A stretch of 62,808 nt of DNA from positions 1 through 62,808 of the forward strand of contig PHCQ01000026.1 in NCBI GenBank assembly GCA_002840835.1, read 5' to 3'. Source of the DNA: Betaproteobacteria bacterium HGW-Betaproteobacteria-16 (GTDB lineage Bacteria > Pseudomonadota > Gammaproteobacteria > Burkholderiales > Burkholderiaceae_C). The notes under the pieces are model-generated. The model had not been told where the DNA came from, made no database searches, and worked only from the letters and a program-made list of their open reading frames with translations. Numbering within the stretch: the first letter of the stretch is position 1; each line of letters opens with the position of its first letter. The position numbers and the translations under genes were made by a program. Shown piece after piece: positions 8,910 through 16,450 of this stretch.

Positions 8910-10085
8910 GTGACTTCAAAGCGGCAGCTGTTTCCCTTCGCCATGCTGTCGGCGAGCTATTTCGCCCACATCGGGTTCTTCAACCCCTACCTCCCGCTGT
9001 GGCTCAAGGACATGGGGTTCAGCCTGATCGCCATCAGCGTGCTGACCTCGGTGCAATCGGCCACCAGGCTGTTTGCGCCCTATGCCTGGGGCACGCTGAG
9101 CGACCGCACCGGTGAGCGCGTGAAGCTGCTGCGTTACGGCGGCACGGCGGCGCTGGTGCTGTCGCTGGGCTTGTGGTTTGACATGGGCGGCGTGGCGCTG
9201 TTCATCGTGCTGCTGCTCATGTTCAGCCACACCAGTGCCATGATGCCCATGAGCGAGGCCGCGCTGGCACATCTGGTGAGCCACGGGGGCGCGTTCGACG
9301 CCCGCCGCTACGGCCGCGTGCGCCTGTGGGGTTCGCTGGGTTTCCTGCTGACGGTGGTGGCCGCGGGTGCCTGGTTCGAGCGCTTTGGCATGTCGCACTT
9401 CCCGGGCTGGACCGCGCTCACGCTGGCCGCCGTGGCCCTGAGCGTGTGGCTGCTGCCAGACGCTCGCGAAGCGGCGCACCACACCGACGAGCATCCCGAT
9501 GTGTGGCCGGTGTTCCGCCAACCGGCGGTGCGCTGGTTTTTCCTGTCGATGTTCTTCCATGTGCTCTCGCACATCTTCATCTACATCTTCTTCTCGCTCT
9601 ACCTTGATTCACTGGGCTACAGCAAGACCGTGATCGGGCTGCTCTGGGCGGTGTCGGTGGTGATCGAGATCGGCTGGTTCTTCACACAAGGGCGGTGGCT
9701 GCCGTTGCTTTCGCTGCCCGGCTGGCTGGTGCTGGCGGCCGCGCTCATGGCCCTGCGCATGGGCATCACGGCGGGGCTGCCTCTGGTGTGGCCGCTGCTG
9801 TTGCTGGCACAGGCGGTGCACGCCATCACCTTCGCCGCGCACCACACGGTGTGCATCGCCTTGCTGTCACGGCACTTCCCCGGTCGCCTGCGTGGGCGTG
9901 GTCAGGCGCTGTATTCGGTGCTTGGGTATGGGTTGCCTGGCGTGTTGGGTGGCGTGGGTGGCGGCTTTTTGAGCTCGGCACTGGGGCTGGCCAGTGTGTT
10001 CTGGCTTTCCATGGCCAGCGCGCTGGTGGCCATGGCTTGTGCGTGGCGCCTGTGGCGCATTCACCGCCCCGCCACCCGCGCGTGA
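8910..10085 (+). CDS. MFS transporter, HcaT/MFS_1-like
   Basis: A 391-residue membrane protein with about 12 hydrophobic helices. The first helix region (FPFAMLSASYFAHIGFFNPY) and RLFAPYAWGTLSDRTGERVK, with the MFS loop 2-3 signature, resemble the HcaT/MFS_1-like group. These are often annotated as 3-phenylpropionate permeases, but the substrate is not predictable. The start is a GTG at 8910. It follows aroC on the same strand and ends 3 bp from the stop of the convergent IclR gene. Confidence 0.88.
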   Translation: MTSKRQLFPFAMLSASYFAHIGFFNPYLPLWLKDMGFSLIAISVLTSVQSATRLFAPYAWGTLSDRTGERVKLLRYGGTAALVLSLGLWFDMGGVALFIVLLLMFSHTSAMMPMSEAALAHLVSHGGAFDARRYGRVRLWGSLGFLLTVVAAGAWFERFGMSHFPGWTALTLAAVALSVWLLPDAREAAHHTDEHPDVWPVFRQPAVRWFFLSMFFHVLSHIFIYIFFSLYLDSLGYSKTVIGLLWAVSVVIEIGWFFTQGRWLPLLSLPGWLVLAAALMALRMGITAGLPLVWPLLLLAQAVHAITFAAHHTVCIALLSRHFPGRLRGRGQALYSVLGYGLPGVLGGVGGGFLSSALGLASVFWLSMASALVAMACAWRLWRIHRPATRA

Positions 10086-10088
10086 CAG

Positions 10089-10874
10089 TCAGAGCAGGGG
10101 GCGCAGTCCTCGTGCGGCCTCCTGCAGCACCGGCAGCACCCGGGCCAGGGCATCGGTCTGGCTTTCCTGGTTGATCGGCATGGTGATGCTGATGGCCCCG
10201 TGCACGCCGTTGTGCCGGTCCAGCAGCGGGACCGCAATGCCGCGGGTGTTCAGCTCCAGTTGCTGCTCCAGCATGGCCCAGCCTTGGCGACGGAAGTGCT
10301 GCAGCTCTTCGCGCAAAGCCTGGGGCGTGGCCAGCGTGTAAGGCGTGAATGCCTGCAAGCTGCGGCCGGCCAACCAGGCGTCGCAAGCCGCTTCGCCCCA
10401 GGCGGCCAGAATGGCCATGCCCGCCGTGGAAAGCTGGGCCGGAATGCGCGAACCCAGGATGTAGCCGGTGTTCATGTGCCGCTGGGTGCCGCTGCGTGCG
10501 ATGTAGACGGCTTCATCGCCGTCGAGCACCCCCAGGTAGGCGATTTCCTGTGTGCCGCCCGCAATGCGCTGCAGGAAAGGGTGCACCAGCCGGGGGAAGC
10601 GCGCCGATTCCAGATAGGCATGGCCCAGCCGCAGGATGCGCGGCGTGAGCCAGAACAGCTTGCCATCGGTGCCCACATAGCCCAGGTGCGCCAGTGTCAA
10701 CAGGTAGCGGCGAGCGGCCGTGCGCGTCAGGCCGCAGCGAGCACCCGCCTGGCTGGCGGTCAGGCGAGGGTGCTGGTCGTCAAACACTTCAATGATGGAC
10801 AGGCCTTTTTCCAGCCCGGCGATCCAGTCGCGCTTGTCCAGTGTGGACGGGGACGAAGGTGTGATGAGGTCCAT
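10089..10874 (-). CDS. IclR-family transcriptional regulator
   Basis: A 261-residue regulator from the ATG at 10874. An N-terminal winged helix (WIAGLEKGLSIIEVFDD, then LTASQAGARCGLTRTAARRYL) precedes a GAF-like effector domain (about residues 85-260, with STAGMAILAAWG and GIAVPLLDRHNGVHGAIS). The pattern is that of the PcaR/PobR branch, which senses aromatic acids or hydroaromatics. It diverges from the dehydroshikimate dehydratase genes, and two tandem dyads lie between, so it very likely controls them and itself. A TTG-start extension to 10910 would come close to the operator and is less likely. No clear ribosome site is seen. Confidence 0.9.
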   Translation of the reverse strand: MDLITPSSPSTLDKRDWIAGLEKGLSIIEVFDDQHPRLTASQAGARCGLTRTAARRYLLTLAHLGYVGTDGKLFWLTPRILRLGHAYLESARFPRLVHPFLQRIAGGTQEIAYLGVLDGDEAVYIARSGTQRHMNTGYILGSRIPAQLSTAGMAILAAWGEAACDAWLAGRSLQAFTPYTLATPQALREELQHFRRQGWAMLEQQLELNTRGIAVPLLDRHNGVHGAISITMPINQESQTDALARVLPVLQEAARGLRPLL

Positions 10875-10912
10875 GTGGCGAAGGGCGTCGTGACCGTGGA
10901 AAACCCGCAAAG

Positions 10913-10950
10913 CGATCGATGATCGATCGAGATTGAGCGATTATCGATCA
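10913..10950. promoter_or_regulatory. Tandem dyad operator for the IclR regulator
   Basis: Dyad 1 is CGATCGAT-G-ATCGATCG (10913-10929), perfect. Dyad 2 is TGAGCGAT-T-ATCGATCA (10934-10950), with 7 of 8 pairs matching. The centres are 21 bp apart, about two helical turns, so both would face the same side of DNA. This fits paired dimers of an IclR regulator between divergent genes. Confidence 0.75.
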
Positions 10951-11056
10951 GCGCAGAGCGACTCGGCCACCGCAGTCGCGGTCTGCCCTTCTACAGTGTC
11001 GCAAGCGTGCGGCCCCTGCAGGTGCGGGTGCGCCAGCACACCATCCGGAGACCTGC

Positions 11057-11983
11057 ATGAGTGACCTGCTGCTCAACCACCCTGAGGGCCGTGAGCCCTT
11101 GCAAGCCTCATTCAGTGACGCCGCGAACCCGCTGGGGCTCGATGGCATTGAATTCATCGAGTACGCCACATCGCACCCACAGGCGCTGGGCCAGGTGCTG
11201 GAAATGATGGGCTTTCGTCCTGTTGCCCGCCACCGTTCCCGCGAGGTGCTGCTGTACCGCCAGGGCGCCCTGAACATCGTGGTCAATGCCCATCCCATGG
11301 ATGCCAAAGCGGCCGGACACGGCAGCAACGTCCCCACCTTGTCTGCCATGGCCCTGCGGGTGCGCGACGCGCGAGCGGCCTACCACTGCGTGCTCGAGCG
11401 TGGCGCCTGGTCGGTGAGCACGCACGCCGAGGTCATGGAGCTCAACATCCCGGCCATCCACGGCGCAGGCAGCAGCCGCATCTACTTCGTTGACCGGTAC
11501 AAGGAGTTCTCCATCTACGACGTGGACTTCGTGCCGATTCCCTCGGTGGTCCAGCATCCACCGGCCACCGCCGGCATCCATTTTTTCGGCATCGTGCAGT
11601 ACATCGGACCGGAGCGCAGCAACGACTGGATCGCGTTCTACAACGAGCTGTTTGGTGCAGAGCTGATCCCGGACGAGCAGCGTTTCGGCATCATGCCCAA
11701 AGGCACGCTGCTGCGGGTGCCCGCACTGGATCCGGCCAACCGGTTCATGCTGCAGTTGATCGAACCCGAGATCAATGTGGTGGACAGTGACGAGCGGCTG
11801 CAGCGTATCGGGCTGGGTGTGCCCGATGTGCTCGCTGCCGTGAAGGCCTTGCGTGCCCTGGGCGTGGAGTTCGTGGAAACGCAGGCTGCGCACACCGAGC
11901 AGCGCGGTGCCATCAGCAAGACCTACCTGGGTTCGGTGGTGTTCGAACTGGTGCACAGCCCCATGGCCATCGCACAGGCCTGA
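11057..11983 (+). CDS. 4-hydroxyphenylpyruvate dioxygenase-like (VOC) protein linked to dehydroshikimate dehydratase
   Basis: A 308-residue protein with two VOC repeats, as in HPPD: the N-terminal half has LDGIEFIEYATSHPQALGQ, the C-terminal half has GIHFFGIVQYIG and DWIAFYNELFGAEL. In fused enzymes such as QsuB and QuiC1 a domain like this follows the dehydroshikimate dehydratase barrel; here it is a separate gene placed before the barrel gene, 4 bp apart. Of the usual iron ligands I see His in GIHFFG and Glu in VVFELVH, but no His in the expected middle position (RIGLGVPDVLAAV). True HPPD activity is therefore doubtful; a structural or regulatory partner role is possible. Confidence 0.85.
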   Translation: MSDLLLNHPEGREPLQASFSDAANPLGLDGIEFIEYATSHPQALGQVLEMMGFRPVARHRSREVLLYRQGALNIVVNAHPMDAKAAGHGSNVPTLSAMALRVRDARAAYHCVLERGAWSVSTHAEVMELNIPAIHGAGSSRIYFVDRYKEFSIYDVDFVPIPSVVQHPPATAGIHFFGIVQYIGPERSNDWIAFYNELFGAELIPDEQRFGIMPKGTLLRVPALDPANRFMLQLIEPEINVVDSDERLQRIGLGVPDVLAAVKALRALGVEFVETQAAHTEQRGAISKTYLGSVVFELVHSPMAIAQA

Positions 11984-11987
11984 CGCC

Positions 11988-12902
11988 ATGAACAGCCCTC
12001 ACACGATCGCCGAAGCCATCAACGGCTTTGGCATGGACACCATCACTTTCGCCGGCCCGCTCGAGGCCAAGCTGGCGGCGATGAAGGCGGCTGGCTTCTC
12101 GCAGGTGATGCTCAAGGCCAATGACCTGGTGGGCCACCCTGGCGGGCTGGATTCAGCGGTGCAGGCCGTGAAAGACAGCGGCCTGCGTGGCACCGGTTTT
12201 CAGGTGCTGCGCGATTTTGAGGGCCTCTCCGGGCACCTGCACCACTACAAGGTGGACATCGCCAAGAGCATGCTGGAAATGTGTGCCGCGCTGGGCTGCA
12301 AGGTGCTGCTTGCGTGTTCGTCCACCTCCACCCACGCCAGCCAGGACCTGGACCACATTGCGCGCGACCTGCGCAAACTCGCCATGCTGGCACTGCCCCT
12401 GGGCATTCGCATCGCGTATGAAGGCTTGTCGTGGGGCCGCACCATCAACGAATTCACCACGGCCTGGGACGTGGTCTGTCGTGCCGACTGCCCCAACCTG
12501 GGACTGGGCATTGACTCGTTCCACATCTTCGCGGCCAAGACGTCGCTGGAAGAAATCGACTACCTGGACCCCGAAAAAATCTTTCTGGTGCAACTCGCCG
12601 ACTTCATGTGGCAGGAAACCAGAACCTTTGAAGAGCGCATGACCACCGCGCGCACTTTCCGCGTGTTCCCTGGTGAGGGCGTGCACAGCGAACAGTTGGT
12701 GGACCTGGTGCTGCGGCTCGATCGGCTCGGCTACGAGGGTGACTACAGCTTCGAGGTGTTCAACGACGATTACCAGCAGATGCCGCTGCCGCAGGTGGCC
12801 GAGCGCGGCCGCCGATCTGCCCTGTGGCTGGCCGAAGATGTGCTGCGCCGCTCGGTGCCCTTGCCGAACCAGATGCGGTTGAAATCGCTGGCGGGCCGTT
12901 AA
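11988..12902 (+). CDS. 3-dehydroshikimate dehydratase (sugar phosphate isomerase/epimerase-like TIM barrel)
   Basis: A 304-residue TIM-barrel protein. It likely turns 3-dehydroshikimate into protocatechuate in quinate/shikimate breakdown. The metal-site residues expected for QsuB/QuiC1-type enzymes are visible: Glu in IAYEGLSWG, Asp and His in LGIDSFHIFA, Gln in LVQLADF and Glu in YSFEVFNDDYQQ. The HPPD-like domain normally fused at the C-terminus is missing and is encoded by the preceding gene. The ATG at 11988 starts 4 bp after the upstream stop. No protocatechuate-cleaving genes lie nearby, though a pcaC-like gene is at 47.6 kb. Confidence 0.87.
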   Translation: MNSPHTIAEAINGFGMDTITFAGPLEAKLAAMKAAGFSQVMLKANDLVGHPGGLDSAVQAVKDSGLRGTGFQVLRDFEGLSGHLHHYKVDIAKSMLEMCAALGCKVLLACSSTSTHASQDLDHIARDLRKLAMLALPLGIRIAYEGLSWGRTINEFTTAWDVVCRADCPNLGLGIDSFHIFAAKTSLEEIDYLDPEKIFLVQLADFMWQETRTFEERMTTARTFRVFPGEGVHSEQLVDLVLRLDRLGYEGDYSFEVFNDDYQQMPLPQVAERGRRSALWLAEDVLRRSVPLPNQMRLKSLAGR

Positions 12903-12984
12903 GCTGGGTCTGTTCGCTCAGGGGCATACGCGTGCGATAGTTTCCCTGTGGTGACGTTGAAATTCCATGCGACCAGGAGACACC

Positions 12985-13665
12985 ATGCACCCACGCGGAC
13001 AGGCCCAGTTGGCGATCTGGAGCGACATCGAGCCGGAACAGGAAACCGACTACCTTCACTGGCTCACACGGGAACACGTGCTGGAGCGGGTGGGCGTTGA
13101 CGGTTTCCTCTCCGGGCGGGTGTTTCGATGCGAGGCCGGCAGCAAACGCCGCTTCTTCATCACCTATGAATTGCAGGAGACCGGGGCATTGGCAGGGCCC
13201 TCGTACCTGGCGCGCCTGAACGCGCCCACAGCCTGGTCTCAGCGCACCATGCCCATCCTGCAGAACTTCGCGCGGGGCGGTGGCCCTGTGGTGGCGCGTG
13301 CTGGCCTGGGCAGCGGAGCGTTTGTGGTGCCCTTGCGCATCGACCTCGAAGGTGCGGGTTTGTTGAAAGCGGCCTCGCAGCAGCATCTGGTGGAGCGGAT
13401 CGCAGGACTCGACGCGGTTGCGCAGGTGTGGCTGATGCAGGTGGATGCCGCCGCGACCGGCGTGCCTACAAAAGAGAAATCCATGCGGCGCAGTGTGGAA
13501 GGCGCGTTCGATGGCGTGCTGGTGGTCGAGTCCCTGCACGAAGCGGCGGCCCGTGCGGCCGTGGATGAGCTGGTCAGCAAGGAACTGGCCATGGCAACCC
13601 CGGCCGACCAAGAGGTGTTCGTTGCCTGTTTTCAGTTGGACCGCCGGCTGGCGGGGCTTTCCTGA
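12985..13665 (+). CDS. Unknown protein, possibly two dimeric alpha/beta-barrel repeats
   Basis: A 226-residue cytosolic protein I cannot name with confidence. The first half (QAQLAIWSDIEPEQETDY, then HWLTREHVLERVGVDGFLSG and FFITYEL) looks like an EthD/ferredoxin-like alpha-beta barrel unit. The second half (GAFDGVLVVESLHEAAARA, then VFVACFQLDRRL) could be a degenerate repeat of it. The ATG at 12985 follows AGGAGA at 12975-12980 and is preferred to one at 12967. It lies 82 bp downstream of the dehydroshikimate dehydratase gene on the same strand, so a side role in the same pathway is possible. Confidence 0.65.
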   Translation: MHPRGQAQLAIWSDIEPEQETDYLHWLTREHVLERVGVDGFLSGRVFRCEAGSKRRFFITYELQETGALAGPSYLARLNAPTAWSQRTMPILQNFARGGGPVVARAGLGSGAFVVPLRIDLEGAGLLKAASQQHLVERIAGLDAVAQVWLMQVDAAATGVPTKEKSMRRSVEGAFDGVLVVESLHEAAARAAVDELVSKELAMATPADQEVFVACFQLDRRLAGLS

Positions 13666-13680
13666 AAAGACCTCAGCCGC

Positions 13681-14016
13681 TCAGGCCTTGGTATCCAGCA
13701 GCGTTCCCAGCATGCGGTCTTGCGTTTCCACGGTGCGCAGGTTGGCGGCAAAACTGTAGAGGCTCATGCGCTGTTCAACCAGGTCTTCAGCCAGGTGGCC
13801 GAAGGGCGCGCCGGCCGCCGAAGCGGGCGCTGGTTCGCGCCCGATCTGTGTGTTCACACCGCCCAGGCCGGGCTGGGCGGTCTGGGTGACGACCTGGCGC
13901 TGGAAGCCCGGCGTCAGCGCGTTGGCCACGTTGTGGGCCGTCGTGTCCAGCCGGAGCTGGGCGGCGCGCATGCCGCTCATGCCGGTGAATGCTGCGGAGG
14001 TGACGGACATGGCCAT
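13681..14016 (-). CDS. Flagellar basal-body rod-like small protein (orphan)
   Basis: A 111-residue protein whose N-terminal part (MRAAQLRLDTTAHNVANALT and then PGFQRQ) matches the rod/hook signature in which a helix ends in A-x-N-V-A-N-x-x-T-P-G-F. The C-terminus (LYSFAANLRTVETQDRMLGT) resembles the rod C-terminal helix that pairs with it. It is much shorter than FlgB, FlgC or FlgG; the middle is a short Pro/Ala linker. No flagellar genes lie near. The start could be 14016 or the next Met 6 bp on; neither has a clear ribosome site. Confidence 0.72.
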   Translation of the reverse strand: MAMSVTSAAFTGMSGMRAAQLRLDTTAHNVANALTPGFQRQVVTQTAQPGLGGVNTQIGREPAPASAAGAPFGHLAEDLVEQRMSLYSFAANLRTVETQDRMLGTLLDTKA

Positions 14017-14155
14017 GGGTGGGTCTGCTTTGAAAGGGACGGCGCTTGCGCCATACGTATCTGATCGGCACAAGGCGTCGGATCTGAAGCCGTGCACGCC
14101 CTTCAGGCGACAAACGGTGGCCGTTTGGCCCGGACGTGGGGACAGGCGGCAGGTG

Positions 14156-15010
14156 TCAGTCGCTCAGGCGTGCAACAGAGCGCAGCACATCGGCCGTGGT
14201 GGTGGGCAGGCCGAAGAATTCCAGGTAGGCCGGAATCTGCTCGAACAGCATGTCGGTGCCCACCTGCACGCGGCAGCCGCGCGCCTGTGCGGCGGTCAGG
14301 AAGGCCGTCATGGTGGTGCGCATGACCACTTCGCCAACGAAGGTGTGCGGCTGCAAACGCTCCACATCCAATGGCAAAGGGTCGCCTTCGTTCATTCCCA
14401 TGGGTGTGGCGTTGACGACCAGGTCGAACCCCGCCGGATCGTTGCTGCCGGTGTGGGCTGCAATGCCCGGGTAGTGGGTGGTCAGGCGCTGTGCCAGTGC
14501 GTTGGCCGTGGCGGGGTTCACGTCGAAGAGGTGGATGGCCTTGACGCCAGCGGCTGCCAGTGACGCAGCGATGGCGCAACCCACGCCGCCGCAGCCCACC
14601 ACCAGCGCGCTGGCTCCGGTCAGAGTCAGTCCCTTGAGGCGCACGCCGCGCACAAAACCTTCACCATCAAAGTTGTCACCCACCAGGCGGCCGTCGTCTG
14701 TTCGGCGCACCGCGTTGCACGCACCGGCCACGCGCACCGCCGGTGTGACCTCATCCAGCAAATCCACGGTCACCACCTTGTGCGGCATGGTGATGAGCGC
14801 ACCCCGGATGTTGGTGAGGCGGAATACGGCGCGCAGGAAGGTCGGGTAGTCGGCCGGCTGGCACCCCATGGGCATGACCACGGCATTCACGCCCGCGTGT
14901 TCGAAGTAGGGGTTGTAGATCATCGGCGACTTGAAGCTGTGCGTCGGGTAGCCGATGTGGGCGATGAGTTCGGTATGGCCGTTGATGGTGGCCGGCGTGC
15001 GATGGTTCAT
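14156..15010 (-). CDS. Quinate/shikimate dehydrogenase, likely NAD-type catabolic enzyme
   Basis: A 284-residue member of the shikimate dehydrogenase family. The substrate domain shows GYPTHSFKSPMIYNPYF, ITMPHK with the catalytic Lys and NFDGEG with the catalytic Asp; the Rossmann domain has VVGCGGVGCAIAASLAAAG. After the second strand comes IHLFDVNPATA, with an Asp where NADP-type enzymes have an NRT motif, which points to NAD use and so a catabolic quinate/shikimate dehydrogenase. It lies last in a leftward operon behind TRAP transporter, esterase and DUF3237 genes. A second, NADP-type aroE is at 21.8 kb. Confidence 0.87.
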   Translation of the reverse strand: MNHRTPATINGHTELIAHIGYPTHSFKSPMIYNPYFEHAGVNAVVMPMGCQPADYPTFLRAVFRLTNIRGALITMPHKVVTVDLLDEVTPAVRVAGACNAVRRTDDGRLVGDNFDGEGFVRGVRLKGLTLTGASALVVGCGGVGCAIAASLAAAGVKAIHLFDVNPATANALAQRLTTHYPGIAAHTGSNDPAGFDLVVNATPMGMNEGDPLPLDVERLQPHTFVGEVVMRTTMTAFLTAAQARGCRVQVGTDMLFEQIPAYLEFFGLPTTTADVLRSVARLSD

Positions 15011-15024
15011 GGGTGTGGGCAATC

Positions 15025-15495
15025 TCAACCGACCTGAAAGACCTGCAGTTGCACACCGGTGGGCGTGCGCCGCACCGTCGCAATGAAAAGGCGCTGGTTC
15101 AGCCACGCGTGCGGGCCAGCAGGGGCTTCCAAGGTGGGTGCGCAACGGAAATAGACCTCGTCGTCTGCCACCGGCGCACCGGCCTGCAGGCGGGCGAGCA
15201 CCTCGTCGCTGGACACGCGCAAGCCCCGGGATTGCACATAGATCAAGGTGCCGTCGTGCGCCTCGATGGTGTAGTGCGCGTCAATGAGGGTTGTGCCGTC
15301 GGCGCGCAGCAGGGCCCAGTCCGAACCGCCCGCACGAATGCGTCCATTCAAAGCAGGCCCTGAGACCTCACCGCCAACGATGGGAATGTGCAGACGCTGG
15401 CCCAGTGGCCCGGCGGCTTGTGCAGCGAACGGGCCAATGCTCGCGTCGATGGTGAACGCAAAGCTCAGGGCCGGTGGTGTTGGCACAGGGGTCAT
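15025..15495 (-). CDS. DUF3237 domain protein
   Basis: A 156-residue soluble protein matching DUF3237: FAFTIDASIGPF near the start, GQRLHIPIVGGEVSGPALNG, RAGGSDWALLRADGTTLIDA and RCAPTLEAPAGPHAWLN near the end. The fold is a small beta-barrel of unknown biochemical role. It is often found beside genes for breakdown of aromatic or ester compounds. Its ATG overlaps the stop of the upstream hydrolase (ATGA at 15492-15495), so the two are translationally coupled. The next gene, the dehydrogenase, starts 14 bp beyond its stop. Confidence 0.85.
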   Translation of the reverse strand: MTPVPTPPALSFAFTIDASIGPFAAQAAGPLGQRLHIPIVGGEVSGPALNGRIRAGGSDWALLRADGTTLIDAHYTIEAHDGTLIYVQSRGLRVSSDEVLARLQAGAPVADDEVYFRCAPTLEAPAGPHAWLNQRLFIATVRRTPTGVQLQVFQVG

Positions 15496-16433
15496 GCTGT
15501 GACCGTGGCTTCCTTGAGCCATGCGCACATGCGTTCAAACGAGGCCTGCGCCGGAGCGCAATAGGCCTTGGCGCGCAGGTAGCCATGGATCAGGCCTTCG
15601 CCGCGGTCCAGCACGGCGGGGGTGCCGGCTTCCTGCAGCGCTTCGGCGTAGGCAATGCCTTCGTCGCGCAGCGGGTCGTGTTCGGCCACGGCAATGTAGG
15701 CAGGTGGCAGCCTGGCGTGACTCTCTGCCAGCAGCGGCGCCACCAGGGGGTTGAGCAGACCGGCCGGGTCGGGGCTGTACATGGCATTGACCAACGGCAT
15801 CGAGGCCACAGTGACCAGTGGGCCGTTGGCGTTTTCGCGGTGAGACGGGCGGTCGGTGTTGAAGGACACGGCCGGGTACACCAGCAACTGCGCACGCAGC
15901 GGGCAGGCACTGCCGCGCAGCACCAGGGTCACGGCCGCGGCCAGGTTGCCGCCAGCGCTGTCGCCGCCGATGGCAATGGCGTCTGAATCGATGCCTAGCG
16001 CCTCAGACTGGTCAAAGGCCCAGCGGGTCACGGCAGTGCACTCGTGCAGGGCACGGGGAAACGGATGCTCGGGCGCCAGCGCATAGTCCACGCTGATCAC
16101 GATCTGCTGGTTGGCGGCGGCAATGCCGGCGGTGATGTCCCAATGGGTTTCAGGGCTGCCCTGCATCCAGGCACCGCCGTGCATGTAGATCAGGGCGGGC
16201 AGTGCGCTGTCGGCCTGCACGGGCCGGAACGTGCGCACCCGCACCTGAGCGCCGGTCTCGGGAACGTCCACCAGATGCACATCGGTGACGATGCCTTCGG
16301 GATGGGGTTCGCGCATGCCGGCGGCCACCACCTCGAAGTGGGCGCGTCGCTGGGCCGGGCCTGCGCCGGCAGGCAGGGTGGACCAGGCCTTGTCCCAGTC
16401 GGTGAGGAAGCGGTGGATGTCAGGATGAATCAT
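15492..16433 (-). CDS. Alpha/beta hydrolase, HSL/GDXG esterase family
   Basis: A 313-residue soluble esterase. MHGGAWMQGS carries the HGG oxyanion-hole motif and AIGGDSAGGNLAAAV holds the nucleophile Ser, both typical of the hormone-sensitive-lipase (GDXG) family; VAEHDPLRDEG gives the Asp and GLIHGYLRAKA the His. No signal peptide is seen. It lies 17 bp after the TRAP permease gene and overlaps the DUF3237 gene. In an operon with a quinate/shikimate dehydrogenase it might cleave an ester of a hydroaromatic acid (for example a chlorogenate-like compound) after uptake. This is an inference from context. Confidence 0.88.
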   Translation of the reverse strand: MIHPDIHRFLTDWDKAWSTLPAGAGPAQRRAHFEVVAAGMREPHPEGIVTDVHLVDVPETGAQVRVRTFRPVQADSALPALIYMHGGAWMQGSPETHWDITAGIAAANQQIVISVDYALAPEHPFPRALHECTAVTRWAFDQSEALGIDSDAIAIGGDSAGGNLAAAVTLVLRGSACPLRAQLLVYPAVSFNTDRPSHRENANGPLVTVASMPLVNAMYSPDPAGLLNPLVAPLLAESHARLPPAYIAVAEHDPLRDEGIAYAEALQEAGTPAVLDRGEGLIHGYLRAKAYCAPAQASFERMCAWLKEATVTA

Positions 16434-16450
16434 GGGAGTGTGTGAACGAG

